64,000 bases of DNA from Dissophora ornata (Eukaryota > Mortierellomycota > Mortierellomycetes > Mortierellales > Mortierellaceae): contig MU616603.1 in assembly GCA_025201705.1 (NCBI GenBank), positions 6,874 to 70,873 of the forward strand. Direction: 5' to 3'. Positions 23,405 to 35,544 of this stretch are shown here, one piece after another. Numbering within the stretch: position 1 is the stretch's first letter; each line of letters starts with the position of its first letter. Made by a program: the position numbers and the translations under genes. The notes beneath the pieces were generated by a model that was not told the origin of the DNA, made no database searches, and saw only the letters and a program-made list of their open reading frames with translations.

Positions 23405-23756
23405 GGCAGGTTTTCCGAAAAACGATAGAGGGCGCAGATTATCTAAAAATGAAGCTTTATTATTTTATCCATAATGCGATCTCTGGTACTCTATGAATAA
23501 TCTTGCTGCCTATACCGCATGGAGCAATCGCATCAGTGGCGCCTTCAAAAGCTTGACCAGATAGGCAAACGCCGCAACACGGCCCAGGATCGCAAACAAG
23601 AATGCCTGCCTGACTATGCGATAATAGCTTTCCCACGAACCCACTCTGTTCATCTGCGTCGTTTTCCTATACATATTGAAACGGAGAGCGTCAATACCCG
23701 TGACCAATACCAAGGTATTCTGATTCGAGACAAATAATAAAGGCAAAAGTGGCTAC

Positions 23757-25149
23757 TTACTTTTCTGTTCCCACCCATGAATGAAACTTGAGCAACGCCC
23801 TTACCCAGAAATGCATATCCGCTTGCGAGAATCCAGGCAAGAACCCTGCATCCAAGCGCCGTCTCATCCTCTTGGAATCCCAGACCTTTTGCCGGATATC
23901 CAACTGAATAGGCCCATCCTTGAGCTCCAATAGATCAGCCATCATTTGCAGCGTTAGTCCCCACAACTTGAGCGGTCGATGATCGGGATCCCATTCGGGC
24001 TCATGGTCAACGATTGTTGCGGCCAGGGTTGTTGGAGACAGGGATCCTGATCTTCCTCCTTGCTCGGACATCCTGTCTTGCTGTGTCCGAAGAACGAATT
24101 CCGGCTTGTAGGGCATCTCGATCGAGTGCATAGACATTGTCCCGAAAAGACCTCGCAGGAATGTCCGTGAGAGACGTGGGGTCAATTTGCTGGAGAGAGT
24201 GATTGTCATGGGTGTCCACTGAGGAGTTTCAAGTCGATCCAGGAACAGGGACAGAGGCTGCCAATGGACTGATGCGACTTCATCCGGCTGAGGCTTCAAT
24301 GGGGGTGTTGAAGGCGAGAGTTGGATGTAGACTAAGTTGGAGGTGAGAAGGTTGTTCTTCTGGTTAGTTTGCATGTGTCAGATCGCAGCAAACTGAATGT
24401 GCTGGCAAATAATTCATCCTCTGCATGACTCTTTTCCGTAGGTTGCTTCGGCTCGAGAAGCCAAAATAAAAAGAGCAATTGAACACGGATCACAGTAGAG
24501 ACATACCGAAGGGTGAAAGCACCATCAAAAAGACTCTTCCGAAAGAGGTCCAGAGCTCCCGATCGTCCAGTGCGCCCAGACACCGGAACCGTGTCAAATC
24601 CTGGAGATCGAGGCCGATCTCCTCCAGCGTCTCTCTTTCTGCTGTCTGCTGATCATACTCGTCGGCTTCCTCTCGCTTGCCTCCAGGCAGGGCCACATGG
24701 CCGCTCCATCGATCTGTATTGCGGGTTGCGCGTTCGATGAAGAGGACCTCGGGTACTCCGGTGCGGACCCAGTCCTGGTCAAAGAACTCGTCCAGGGACT
24801 TGGGGTTCTCGATTGCCTGAACCGGACGGAGTTGCGGTTGGTGTGGGTGCTGGTACGTCTGCTTCGGGGAGTGGATCGTGGGTGGGTGGCGAGAGGTGTT
24901 GTATTGCGGGTATCGGTCGTGGTCAGGCCTGATCCGGATGATGATGGCGACAGAAGCTCTGCGATACTTTGGGCCGCGCGACTTTATCTTTCTTGGCGGA
25001 CCAAGCGAGTCGATTATGGTGTGGAGAGCAGCGATTTCTCGGGACATTAGTGCGAGGACAGGACAGGTGCAGGGCAGCACAACAGGAATGAGATTGATAG
25101 ATGAATCGGACAAGTTCGATTCGGTGGCGGATGGGTGGTGGCTCGACAA
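23757..25149 (-). CDS. Nudix hydrolase (CoA-pyrophosphatase-like)
   Basis: Exon 1 is 25149-24507, then a GTATGT donor; exon 2 is 24331-23757, joined in phase (405 residues). The Nudix box lies at residues 156-181: PGGKREEADEY, then AERETLEEIGLDL, preceded by RWSGHVALPGG. That arrangement resembles the NUDT7/8/Pcd1 group that cleaves coenzyme A and related diphosphates. The Nudix box has one extra residue between its Gly and first Glu compared with GX5E. The second exon holds DEVASVHWQPLS and a long C-terminal extension. The 3' end is uncertain. The frame stops at 23757 just after a possible GTAAGT donor, and a plausible membrane-associated exon (SYYRIVRQAFLFAILGRV) lies at about 23725-23510, but its phase does not join cleanly. 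Substrate unknown. Confidence 0.82.
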
Positions 25150-26901
25150 GATGAGGGAGTGAACAGATGAGTAGAATGTCAGTCAGGGTGGGATTGAGAG
25201 AGCAGCACAGACGGGAGCGGTTGGTGGTACGGAGCGTCTGTGTGGTTCGGGGTGTTGATCTTGCCTCTGCGTGAAGTGAACAACAACACGTGAGAAGGCA
25301 ATCGGCGAATCGCTGAGTGCATCGTACAGGGACTATGATTGTGGTGCACCAACGAGCAGCAAGATTGCTTGCATGGGTCTGCTGTGATGCATCACGTGCG
25401 CTGCCCGGTCCCTTGCACTGCAGTGCACACCACCCGTGGACAAGCAACAGGACCTGGAGCTGAGTCACCCAGCATGCGCACCGTCCACTTTCTTCCCTCT
25501 ACGTTGATCCGGCGTGTGCAGGGTCGGCATGGAGCCAGGGGCATGTTATTACGATAACAGTAATACATTACAATAGATAACCATAAAAGAATAATCCCGA
25601 GACATGCCCTTGCGCACCCTCCACACTGCCGATCGACTATTCAATTCACAAAAGCGCCGTAGTCCCTGGTTTCGTCGCTGATTTTTTTGTTGATGTGAAG
25701 TCTTGTTTGTTCAGTACATCCCCATTCTCTCCGATCGATGCTGATGCTCGTATATCCTGACCCAGCCCTGACCCAGCCATGCTATATCCTTGTTTTTCTT
25801 TGCCATAGTAATAAAGCGACACAGGCAAGCAACAACAGAGTCGACAAAGCAGAAAGCGAGAGAGGCAGAGGGGAATAGAGAGCGTTCAAAGGCTCACTCC
25901 CACACCATGCAATCACTCCCTTGTGATCCTCTCCTCTCCAACTTGAATGAGTAATACACGGCTGCTCGCAGACACAGAGTATGTCGTGTACATACATGTA
26001 CAGACATGAACCCCCTCATCTTTTTTTTTTTTTTCTTCCCTATTGTCGCACCACGTTGTGTTGCGTTGTGATGCGAGCAATGCGATGGACCTCCTCTCCC
26101 ACAAACGGATAGTCCGACATGACCCAATTGAGACACAGACACACGCCGAAGAAGTACACAGGACTCTGGCATTCTTGCTTTGGGCGCTTACCCAGACCGA
26201 CCCTGTCTCGAGCGAGAGCCCTATCCGATCTTGCCAACTTTTCTGCACTTTGACAGAGAGCAACGCCTGCTCTGTCTGTCTCCTTGACAGCTGTTGATAT
26301 ATTTTTGGTTTGCTCTGCTCATTTTTGGGGTTGCTTGCTATTGCTAACGCAGGACACATGTATTCGCATCCGCTGTTATTGCGGCCTTGCTGCCTGTTGC
26401 AGTCCGGCATGGGCTGTCCCGCACCTGCAGTCGCAAGCACGCACGCACAACGACACCCTCGACATGGACATGGACATCGGGTGTCCCGTCCCCATGATTT
26501 AGGATATTTGATGAGCAATCAGGCCTCGCTTGATGTAATTACTCTGCCTGACTGACGTGGAACCCAGAAATTATTATTATGCGCTGTTGTGTGATGAGCA
26601 CTTTTATTGCTTTCTTGCTAAAGTTGCGTGGTGCTACTGCGTCTTTATCTTCTCGCTCCATCACCACACAGACCAAACTTTCGCCTCTCGCTCTACACGA
26701 ACCCGCTTTCCCTTTGTTCCTTTTTCTTCATCAGCAGCCCCGCTCATCTCTTCATCACATTCCTTCACTTCTCTGCCCGTACCCTCGACTGCCCATTTCC
26801 CCACACCTCTCTCTCACCTCTCTCTCACACCCATACCTACTCACATACCACACCCTTGTCCGCTTCTTTCTGTCACCTAGTCTACGCCTTTCCTGCCTCT
26901 C
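25150..26901. other. Intergenic region and CT-rich leader
   Basis: No gene is supported. The first part is the upstream region of the minus-strand Nudix gene. The part from about 26650 to 26895 is CT-rich and precedes the ankyrin-DIL start at 26902. A T14 run lies near 26020. Confidence 0.5.
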
Positions 26902-29256
26902 GTGGACTCGTTCATGGATCCAGCTCAAGTGCATGACACCCTCCTAGACATCACCGCAACCACCATGCATTCCCACAGCGAGGACCTTCACCAGCATATG
27001 CAATCAGACGACACAGAGACTGTCGCATCTTCCACAGATACCCTTACCAACGACCGCGACCACGCCAACGAGTCTGTCATGAACAAGCACCTCTCATACG
27101 CCTCCGCCACCTCTGTTGCCACCACAGAGTTCGACGACGATGACGACGACCGCCGCCTTCGGGACCATCACCGCCGCAGCCATTCTGGATCCGAATCGCT
27201 CTACTCAGTTGTCACAGAGACAACCGAGCCGCACTCCAACTACAAGTCCCCAGTTGCTTCCACAACGAAGCCAGCAGAGGCCAGCGCTGTAGTTCCAAGA
27301 GCAACAAGCCCGTTGCTACCCATGCCAACTGAGGAGCAGCTCGATCCTTGGGGATCAAACCCATATGATCAGGAGGACTTGGCGAGCACCTTGCACTTCA
27401 AAAGAACAGATGATGTCGACTCTGCAGAGCTACAGGATAGCCTCACAGGCTTGGCACTGACCACCTCATCTGCAGCAACAACAACAACAACAACAGACAG
27501 CACAGCAGTCGCTCCCTCCCTCTCGTCCCCAGGAGTAGGAGAGGCAGGAACCGATATACTGGCACGGCTAGACCGCGAGTTCGAGATGCTGACCAAGGGC
27601 CAAGCAATTCAAATCGCTACTACTGACGCTACATCACCCATCGCACTCGAATTCGAAAGAGAGCAGCTGGATGATCCTCGCGGGATCATGGTACGCTCTA
27701 TCTCAGACAAGGACAAAAAGATCAAGATGTCCAAGTTGTTTTCAAGAGCCTCGTCGAACGGAGACATGAACCGGGTGGCGGACATGCTCGATAACTTTCG
27801 AGAGTGGATCGACCTTGAGGCACACGACGAGGACGGTACTACCCCGCTCATCTACGCCGCCTGTTTCGGCCACACGGAGATTGCGTTTATGCTTCTTGAA
27901 GCAGGAGCGTTGGTCGACGCCAGAGACAAGTTCGGCTGGACGGCACTTGTGTGGGCAACGAACAATAAGCACGAGAACATTGTGCGACTTCTCCTAGAAC
28001 AGGGCGCATCGACATCTGCCCAGACATCAAAGGGACATACGATCGTCGATTTTTTGCGCCATGACCCCAATGACAACGCAAAGATTGTGCAAATATTCCA
28101 AGAACCTTCCAGGCGCGACAGCGTCTCTAGTAACGGCTCACTCTTTAGGACCAACAACTCTTCTCTTGGCGATGACCTCTTTTACCAGAGCGGCATTGAA
28201 GGCTTTGAGGAAATCATGGCGGAGAATGAGCGGCGGTACCGGATGGCGATGGATAGCGCTAATGCGTTCGAAGTCGATATGGCAGATCTATCTTTGGCAG
28301 ATCAGGTGCGTTCACAGTCTACTCCTCTATTCAAGAGAAGCATGTGTGGCCAGTGCATGTAATGCGTTTTGCACGCCTGTACATGATCATATGGACCGGC
28401 GGTTACAAAACATGACGGGATGGGCGCAGTGCTATTTTTGAAATTTTTTGCGGAAAGGGGCAATGGAAAGAGCAGATGAGCTGAGGGGGAATCATCCGCA
28501 CTTTGCACATGGTCAAAATGCACTCCTTTTTTTTTTCTTTTGCTTCCATGAAGCTAAACATTATTCTCCAATCCCATGTGTGCATTAGCCGCAACTGGAT
28601 GACGAAGGCGAGTTCGACTGGGAACGTTGTCTGCCTGATCAGATGTTTGTGTTCTCGAGCAAGGACATCAAGCATATCATCGAGACGACTATCACAACCA
28701 TGGAGCCAGGCCGCTCAAGGTCTCACAAACCCATCCCAGCCTATGTACTCTTCCTCGCAGCGAGATTTGCGCACTACTTTAGTTCGTCCGAGCTACTGGA
28801 TGAGCTGCTCGAGGCAGCTTCGGCTGCCATTCATTCTGTCACCAAGGTACTTAGAGCAAACAAGAATGCTATGCTTCATTCAGTTAGCCTCAATGAGGCC
28901 GAGGGAGGGATGATTTACTGATTTTCTCTTTATCGTTTGGTGCAAATGGTAATATCCAGAGCAAGCCCGAGGACATGACTCTGACGGCATACTGGATCTC
29001 TAACACAAGCGTCCTCCTGCACTTCCTCCGCAAGGATCCTGGACTCAGCATCGCTTCTGGATTCCACCAACTCAAGATCGAGGCTCTTTTGCTGGATATG
29101 ATTCATATGGTTATCCTGGACGCCGAGAGGCGCATCGAGCGAATTCTTGAGCCAGCAATGCTCGACCATGATACCATCGCTGGACTGGATGAGGTCAAGT
29201 TCCAATCCGATTGGGCATTCCTCTGGAGAAGAAGCGTGAGCAAAGTGTCAACGAAG

Positions 29257-29293
<37 letters not shown>

Positions 29294-30300
29294 ATAACAC
29301 AGTGGGGAGAACGAGCTCATCCCTGTCACCTAACCCAAGCTCAACGGCAACGTTCGGTGGATCAACAGAAGACTCGACATCGCCCTCACTAAAACCCCGG
29401 CGTCTGACCAGCACGACGTCTCAGCCAATGGTGCCTCTGACAAACCGAGCCCCCTCGCCACGTCAACGTCGTATTTCACCCAGGACAATCACAACGATGC
29501 TGTCGTCGCTGTTATTTGTGATGCAGACGTACGACGTCCACCCAGACATTATTCACTACGTGATCGCACAGCTCCTCCTATATGTCTCATGCGAAGTCTT
29601 TAACCGCATGATGGTTAACAAGAAGATGCTCTCGCGCAGCAAGGCCCTCCAGACTCGCCTGAATCTTTCGATTCTCGAGGACTGGATCCGACTCAACCAC
29701 TTGCCGTCCAAGCTGTCAGATCAGTTTGCACCCTTGATCCAGCTGTTACAGCTGTTGCAAGTCTTGTCTCTGCAAGAGGATTTTGCCACCTGGATTGAGA
29801 CACTAAAGAAACTGGAGTTGCTCAACCCTATTCAAGTCAAGCGAGTGGTGAGCGCGTACCGGTTCGAGGTGAACGAGCCCAGACTTAGCGAGGAAATCAC
29901 ACAGTATGTCCTCCAAGTTGCCTCGGATACAGAAAAGATGCTCAGGCGGCAGATGATGAATAGGAAACGAGAGCGGCCGTTGACGATGATGTCGCTAGTC
30001 GATTCTGCTACAGGATCGTTGCTTGAGAGCGATGAATCACCTTCAAGGATGAGCATGTCGGTAGTGCCCTCCACCACACCTGCCTTGTTGACCGAGGCAG
30101 AGAAGGCAAGAGCAAAACAGCGACAACGTGAACAGGAGGAAGAGGCTTCGTTGTTGTCAGAAAAGAGGAATAGCAAAGCATGGTTGCCGTTTGTGATCCC
30201 AGAGAATATGGCGGAACGAGAGAATGGCGAGGAGCGCGTCTTTGTACCGTTGGTTCCTGAGGAGATGATGTCGCTGCTGGACACGCACTCATCGTCTTGA
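26902..30300 (+). CDS. Ankyrin repeat and DIL (dilute) domain protein
   Basis: Three exons, 26902-28305, 28589-28846 and 28960-30300, all phase 0, give 1000 residues. The first 265 residues are acidic, Ser/Thr-rich and disordered. Ankyrin repeats lie at about 270-390 (EDGTTPLIYAACFGHTEIAF and DKFGWTALVWATNNKHENIV). A DIL domain, as in the cargo-binding tail of myosin V, starts in exon 2. Its markers are MTLTAYWISNTSVLLHFLRK, then FNRMMVNKKMLSRSKALQ and NLSILEDWIRLN. It is interrupted by a low-complexity Asn/Ser insert encoded by an AGCAAC repeat. There is no motor domain, so this is the fungal ankyrin-DIL family rather than a myosin. By analogy it may act in polarity or vesicle tethering. Residues after 900 are charged and probably coiled or disordered. 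Confidence 0.92.
29257..29295. repeat. AGCAAC microsatellite inside the DIL gene
   Basis: About six AGCAAC units encode alternating Ser-Asn within an apparent surface loop of the DIL domain. Confidence 0.9.
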
Positions 30301-30308
30301 ATGAGCAC

Positions 30309-30339
<31 letters not shown>

Positions 30340-32437
30340 GTGATACCAAAAACCTGCATATGTGTTACTTGCTTCCTTGAATGCAAATAGTCATTCTTTT
30401 TGAACAAAATCAAAAGCCAAACAAAACCATAGAACCATATAAATGTCTCTCTGTCATTGAAAACGCTAGTCCCTTTGGTGATTGCATGGTGCACTAAAAC
30501 ATTGATATGCAAAATTTCTCAGCCCATCATTCGCTCCTATACGCCACAATATCTTGGGTTTACGCAGACAACGCCGAGAACGGGTTGTACGGGCTGTGTC
30601 TCTACACAGATTAGTAATTTAGCACACACGCTGCAAAATTAGGTAGAACGTTGCTCGTACGAACTTCAACTTCAATTCGGATTAAACTTGTCATGAAAGA
30701 AGATGGGTGATCCAGGAACCTCGCTGTACGTTGTGCAGTGAGTTATGTCAGAGTAATACGTTGTCGAGGTTGCCTTGCAACCCAGACCGGAGATAAAATA
30801 AGCCAGCCTGGACCAGTCCGACATATCTTTGCCTGGTACCCCACCCCTAGCCCGAGTCACACAGACTGGGGAGTACAGTACCCAGACAATAAACGTTGCA
30901 AGAATAGCATCGGCATGCGTATGTACCTGTGTACACCCTTGCGTGCGATGTTGCGAACCCCACCTTCACCTTTTTCATTTTGAAAATTGTTGATGCTGAG
31001 CCCTCGCTGTATTGCATCTTTTTCCTAACCTGACCTTGACCATGCAAAAACGCTATCATCCCATTAGTCCAGCTGGACTTGAGAGCCCCATTCTGGAAAA
31101 ACAAATTCACAGACACACGCCCTGAACCCTTATTGGGATGGGGCTCATTCCCTCTTTGAGTTCGACTGCAATAACGGCGTTGGTTGAAAACACAAATGTC
31201 GCGAGATGCAGAGATGCAAGGCACTTTCTAACTGTTGAGCAAAGAGTGTCCACATTCCTCTATTTTCCATTCTGGCCACAAGCCTGGACATGTCGCATGG
31301 AGAGTAAGGGATGGAGGGAGAAACATGGCCGTGTTCTGTTCCAAAGCGATGTCATCGATACTAAGCTGCGTTTCATGGTTTAGCCGTCGCCAAGCTGGCC
31401 TTGGGGGTTGTTGCCCTGAAAATAGGACGGGGAAAGTGTGGAACATGCATGCAGGTAATAGCAAAAGGGTGTTCGAAGAGAACCTATTTGTTTGACGATC
31501 AAAGTTACCTCCATGACTCTCACGCCCTCTTTTTTTTACGATCGTTCTGAAATCAAATCAAACATTAAAAAAAAGCCTTGAGCATCTCGACAGTGAGTCT
31601 AACGTCTGACCCCAATGGAGTGACGCCAATTGAGTCCGTCCTCGGAAGAGGTTGAGGTCCTTTTCCGCACTTGCAATTTCCCAGACTACGATGGTTAGTT
31701 GATCGGCTGATTGTAGGTTGGTGGTGCTTGCCGCACCAGCTGTGCTGATTGGACTAGTGCGTGGACTAGCTTGCAGAGCGTGGATCGTTTTCCTGAACGG
31801 ATGTTTGAGATCTCCATACTCCAGGCGCGTCGCCATCCGCCCCATCTCTGGAACACAGCCTCCTCATCTATTAATATATTCTCGTGCGGCGGTAAGGAGA
31901 AGGGGATATTTTCTTTTGTTTGCGAGTAAGGGTTGGTTGGTCATTGGTGCTGAACGTTTTTCCCTCCTCCGAAATTGGTTGCAGAAAGGCTCCTACTTTG
32001 AGGTTACTTTTTTGTGCCCGAGAGCATCTCTTGAGAAAGACCAGCGCGGTCGCATCGTCTAATGCCCTCCCATGAACTGGGCCATATTACTCAAAACACG
32101 CCGGCGACCGCACGCACGCTTTCGGGCGAGATAACCCCTGTCGCTGCAATATCTCTTTGCTCAGCTCCAATAGAAAACAAGAAGGCTCTCATAATTTGTC
32201 CAACATCTCCTCGCTTCCTATTTGGAGGTTTTACTGGACACACGCTGCAAAACTCTTTTCTTGGATGGTCTGCCCCATCTCGAGTATAAGTAGCAGACAC
32301 CCCACGCAACGTTCAGCTTTTCCCCTTGTCTTTCATCCCTTCATCGAATACCCCCCTCACTTTGCTCCACCTACAGCAACCCTCCCCACACACGTTCCAC
32401 ACGTCCCAAACCTCGCAAACAAACAAATCCTATCATC
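30301..32437. other. Intergenic region, no supported gene
   Basis: Begins with A-rich runs at 30308-30340 after the DIL gene stop. Short frames on both strands show no domains. The last 160 bp hold the LPMO promoter and a C-rich leader. Confidence 0.5.
32285..32290 (+). promoter_or_regulatory. TATA-like box of the LPMO gene
   Basis: TATAAG about 150 bp before the ATG, followed by a C/T-rich leader. This fits a strongly expressed secreted-protein gene. Confidence 0.45.
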
Positions 32438-33322
32438 ATGAAGGCCATCACCCTCGCTAGCAGCGTCCTCCTCGCCACCACCACCCTCTTCTCCTTCCTC
32501 TCCACCTCCTCCGCCCACATGGCCATCTCCAACCCTCCCGCCCAGGCCGGTCCCTGGTCCAACAACCCCTCCAACGCCGTCCACGCCTGGATCGGCTACA
32601 AGGGAAAGACTTTCCCCTGCGGTACGTTCCTCTTTTTATCTTGCTGTCAAATACTTTTCGAGAAGACAACGAGAAGGAATGGATTGACTGACTGTCTATT
32701 TTTATCGATTCAATTTCGTTTTTGTGTCCGTATTCTTTTGTCATTAGGTGGCTACAAGAAGGGTCCCGTCACGACCTACTCTGCCGGTCAGGTCATCCCT
32801 GTCCGCTTCTGGAACTTTGAGATCACCAATTACAAGAAGTTCCCCCCACCCAAGGGTCTCAGCCAGTCCCGCCACGGCGGTGGAGCCTGCGAGTTCTCGC
32901 TCTCCTACGACGGTGGTAAGACCTGGAAGGTCATTGGTCAGTACACCAAGACCTGCCCCGATATCTACTACGAGTGGCCCGTTCTGATCCCCAGCAACGT
33001 CCCCTCGTGCACGGACTCCACCAAGTGCTTGTTCGCTTTCTCCTGGACTGCTTACTCCACCGACCAGTTCTACCACCACTGCGCTAACGTCTTGATCAAG
33101 GGTGTCAAGAACGGCAAGTTGCCCACTTTGGACATGACCAGGGACGACATGACCCAGTTGAAGGAGAAGATGGACACCCATGCCAACGGTGACAAGCTTA
33201 GCACCAAGAGCTCCGGCCCTAGCTCCGCGGAGGTGAAGTTGAACAAGAGCGGATACTTCGCCAGCAATGGTGCCGGCAAGAACAAGGGCATCGACCTTGG
33301 TTTGGTCGTCATCAAGAAATAA
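32438..33322 (+). CDS. Secreted LPMO-like protein (AA10/AA11-type, chitin or glucan)
   Basis: Two exons, 32438-32621 and 32748-33322, give 252 residues. Residues 1-26 form a signal peptide ending TSSA, so the mature protein starts with His27 (HMAISNPPAQAGPWSNNPSN). An N-terminal His is the hallmark of the copper His-brace of lytic polysaccharide monooxygenases. A likely second ligand is H104 in SRHGGGACEFSLSYD. Paired Cys (C61, C109, further Cys at TCPD, SCTDSTKC and HHCAN) fit a disulphide-rich beta sandwich. The FYHHCANVLIKG strand resembles the conserved C-terminal core strand of the family. The C-terminal 60 residues are charged with no carbohydrate module. Family number and substrate cannot be fixed by eye. 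The 126-nt intron keeps the frame open, so its retention would still give a protein. Confidence 0.85.
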   Translation: MKAITLASSVLLATTTLFSFLSTSSAHMAISNPPAQAGPWSNNPSNAVHAWIGYKGKTFPCGTFLFLSCCQILFEKTTRRNGLTDCLFLSIQFRFCVRILLSLGGYKKGPVTTYSAGQVIPVRFWNFEITNYKKFPPPKGLSQSRHGGGACEFSLSYDGGKTWKVIGQYTKTCPDIYYEWPVLIPSNVPSCTDSTKCLFAFSWTAYSTDQFYHHCANVLIKGVKNGKLPTLDMTRDDMTQLKEKMDTHANGDKLSTKSSGPSSAEVKLNKSGYFASNGAGKNKGIDLGLVVIKK

Positions 33323-33971
33323 GTTCGAGGAAATGAGAAATGGGAGCTGTACGGTAGCGGCTGGCCTCACCGCATTTAGAGATATCTCACCCTTGAAAAA
33401 TAAAATGAAGAACGAAAAAGAAAGCGCCCTCTTTTTCCTATTTCTTGCACATGCTTTGCCAATGTCGTTTTTTTTTGTTGGTTGATGATTTGTTAGATCG
33501 CAATGTGATGACAAACATGACAAACTCATGAAATGCAATTAAAAGACACCCCCCCCCCTCCCTTTGTGTTGCACTGCATGCATTTGGACTGTGGTCCTGC
33601 GCGAAGAGCACGGTCTGTCGTGACATTTGCAATCTCAATTTACTCCGTCAACATGTTTGTACTGTGCACATTTCGCAGTTGTTCTCGAGTCTTGCGGACA
33701 ATATGCCACTCAGACAAGGCTGTTCTAATGCTGCACTTGCAAACTCTTCTTTCTACATGTCTTGGGCAGGCTGAGAAACAAAAACGCGCTAAAGAAAAAA
33801 AAATGTCTTGCAGTCATTTTCAAAAAGTACATCAGTGTTACCCTCGACTGCAATTTACTTCATTCACATTCATATTCACATTCATTCAACTCCAGTTGAC
33901 AAGTTGTCATTTTTTTTCCCCGTTTAGTGGTGCCCTGGACTAATCCCACAACGACGAGCACGTATAAAAAA
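33323..33971. other. Spacer between LPMO and F-box genes
   Basis: Holds the LPMO 3' flank (AAATAAAATG near 33400), a C10 run at about 33550, and repeated CATTCA/CATATTCA motifs near 33865. CGTATAAAAAAATG immediately precedes the next start, so the TATA-like string there is too close to be its TATA box. Confidence 0.5.
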
Positions 33972-35489
33972 ATGATGGTAATCCTTGAGCTCCCAGACGA
34001 GATCCTCTGTCACCTGTTGTCGGTATGTTAGCAGTGCCTCTGTGCATTTTTGGGCGAAGTAACATGTGACCCAAGCGTTAATTCGTGATATTCCATCTTG
34101 GCACAGTACGTCGAGGACATTGATCTCCAGGTAAACTCGGCGCAGAGATGGCCCTCTCTGTATCGTCTATTCTTGCTGACAAAAAAAAAAAAAAAACAAT
34201 TGGACACACAAAGAACTAGAAAGAGAAGAAGGCGAAAGAACCTCGGTATCCTTTACTATCTTCTCACTCACCTCGAAGCATTTCGTTTGTTTCTCTGTTT
34301 TCACCAACGCTTTGTTTGTGGTGGGTGGTCCATCTAGACCTTGGCCGTCACCTGCAAGCGCTTGCGCTGCGTCACTATGGATGGACTTCTCCGCCGCCAC
34401 ATCCTCCTAAAGCGCACACCAGCCCGTCTCCAATCCTCGCTCTTGGATCGTCCCTCTCGGGAATCTCTAGCCAAACAAAACATTCTGAGGGGTATTCATA
34501 TTCGCCAACATATCCAGGAAGGAGGATACATTGGTGGACCCACCACTGTTCAGTCTTATCATATATCATGTCGACTGGAGCGACAGATGGTGAGCATCCG
34601 GATTGCAAAAAAGTTGAAGATGCGGCCGGACTGGACAGAATTGGTGGAAAGAGGATTGATCCCGGAAGAGATGTTTGTAAATGAGGATGAGTTTGAGACT
34701 AAACGGAAATGGAAGAGTTATCAAGAGCAGCAGCAGCAAAAGCTTCTACAGGACGAACTTGATGAGCCCATGGATATAAAGGAGCCAGACACCTTTGAAC
34801 CACAACAACAGCGACAAAGCCAAGGTGACAGGATGCGTAGTCGGCCGGAATTCGAATTCTCAGTGGCTGCATCAAGAGGATCTGTTCCACCGCCGTCGCC
34901 ACCGCCAGCATCATCGGCACATTTGTCGACACAACCCACACATTCTTCTTCCACACCATCTAGGTCGTCAGCAGAAACAGCAAAAGTCAACAGCTCATAC
35001 TCCAGTCGTCCTCGCCGTCAAAAGAAAGCTATTAGCATGGTTCTCGTCCCCAAGATTGAAGTCCTCCGAAAGGCCATGGACCGAGATCGACTCTCTCGGC
35101 TGGTTCAAAAGCGTCCTTCGCCAGCAGAGTTGAATCAATCCCCGAAGACGGCGACTGTGTTGCAGGCCTACCACTTGATCGCGTTTTCGTCAACCTCGCC
35201 ACACTTGGTCCCATTGACGGCGCAGCTGAACTTTTTGCTGAAGGGTGAACGATTGAGCCACTGGCTCTACCATCGGCCTAGTCTATCCGTGATTCTGAAT
35301 GAACGGCACATCTTGAAGACAGAAGTCAGCACGGCGTGGATGGTGTGTCCAGGTGTGAGCAAGAAGGTCCGGTTTTATGAGGGCTTGATTCAGGAGAGAA
35401 GGATGTACGAACAGCAGCATCAGCGTCAGCATCAGCTTCAACTCCAACATCTCCAACAGTATCACTTCTCGCAAACGGCCGTCGCATGA
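33972..35489 (+). CDS. F-box protein with RPEL-like motifs
   Basis: Three exons, 33972-34022, 34107-34130 (only 24 nt) and 34338-35489, all phase 0, give 408 residues. Joined, the first two exons and the start of the third encode a textbook F-box: LELPDEILCHLLS, then YVEDIDLQ, then TLAVTCKRLRCV. Two RPEL-like segments follow: about 57-76 (LLDRPSRESLAKQNILRG) and about 106-135 (KLKMRPDWTELVERGLIPEE); a third at about 256-275 (LVQKRPSPAELNQ) is weak. RPEL motifs bind G-actin in other proteins. The middle is Pro/Ser-rich and the C-terminus ends in Gln/His repeats. A substrate adaptor for an SCF ligase with an actin-linked input is a reasonable inference. It converges on CCDC97 with only 55 bp between stops. 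Confidence 0.82.
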
Positions 35490-35544
35490 ATGTCGTTTTA
35501 TTTGACATATAGACAATATTATATTATAATCGCTGCCGCCTCCA

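Noticed and set aside
32744..33538. 264-residue minus-strand frame
   Set aside because: Antisense to the LPMO-like exon, created by strong third-position C bias.
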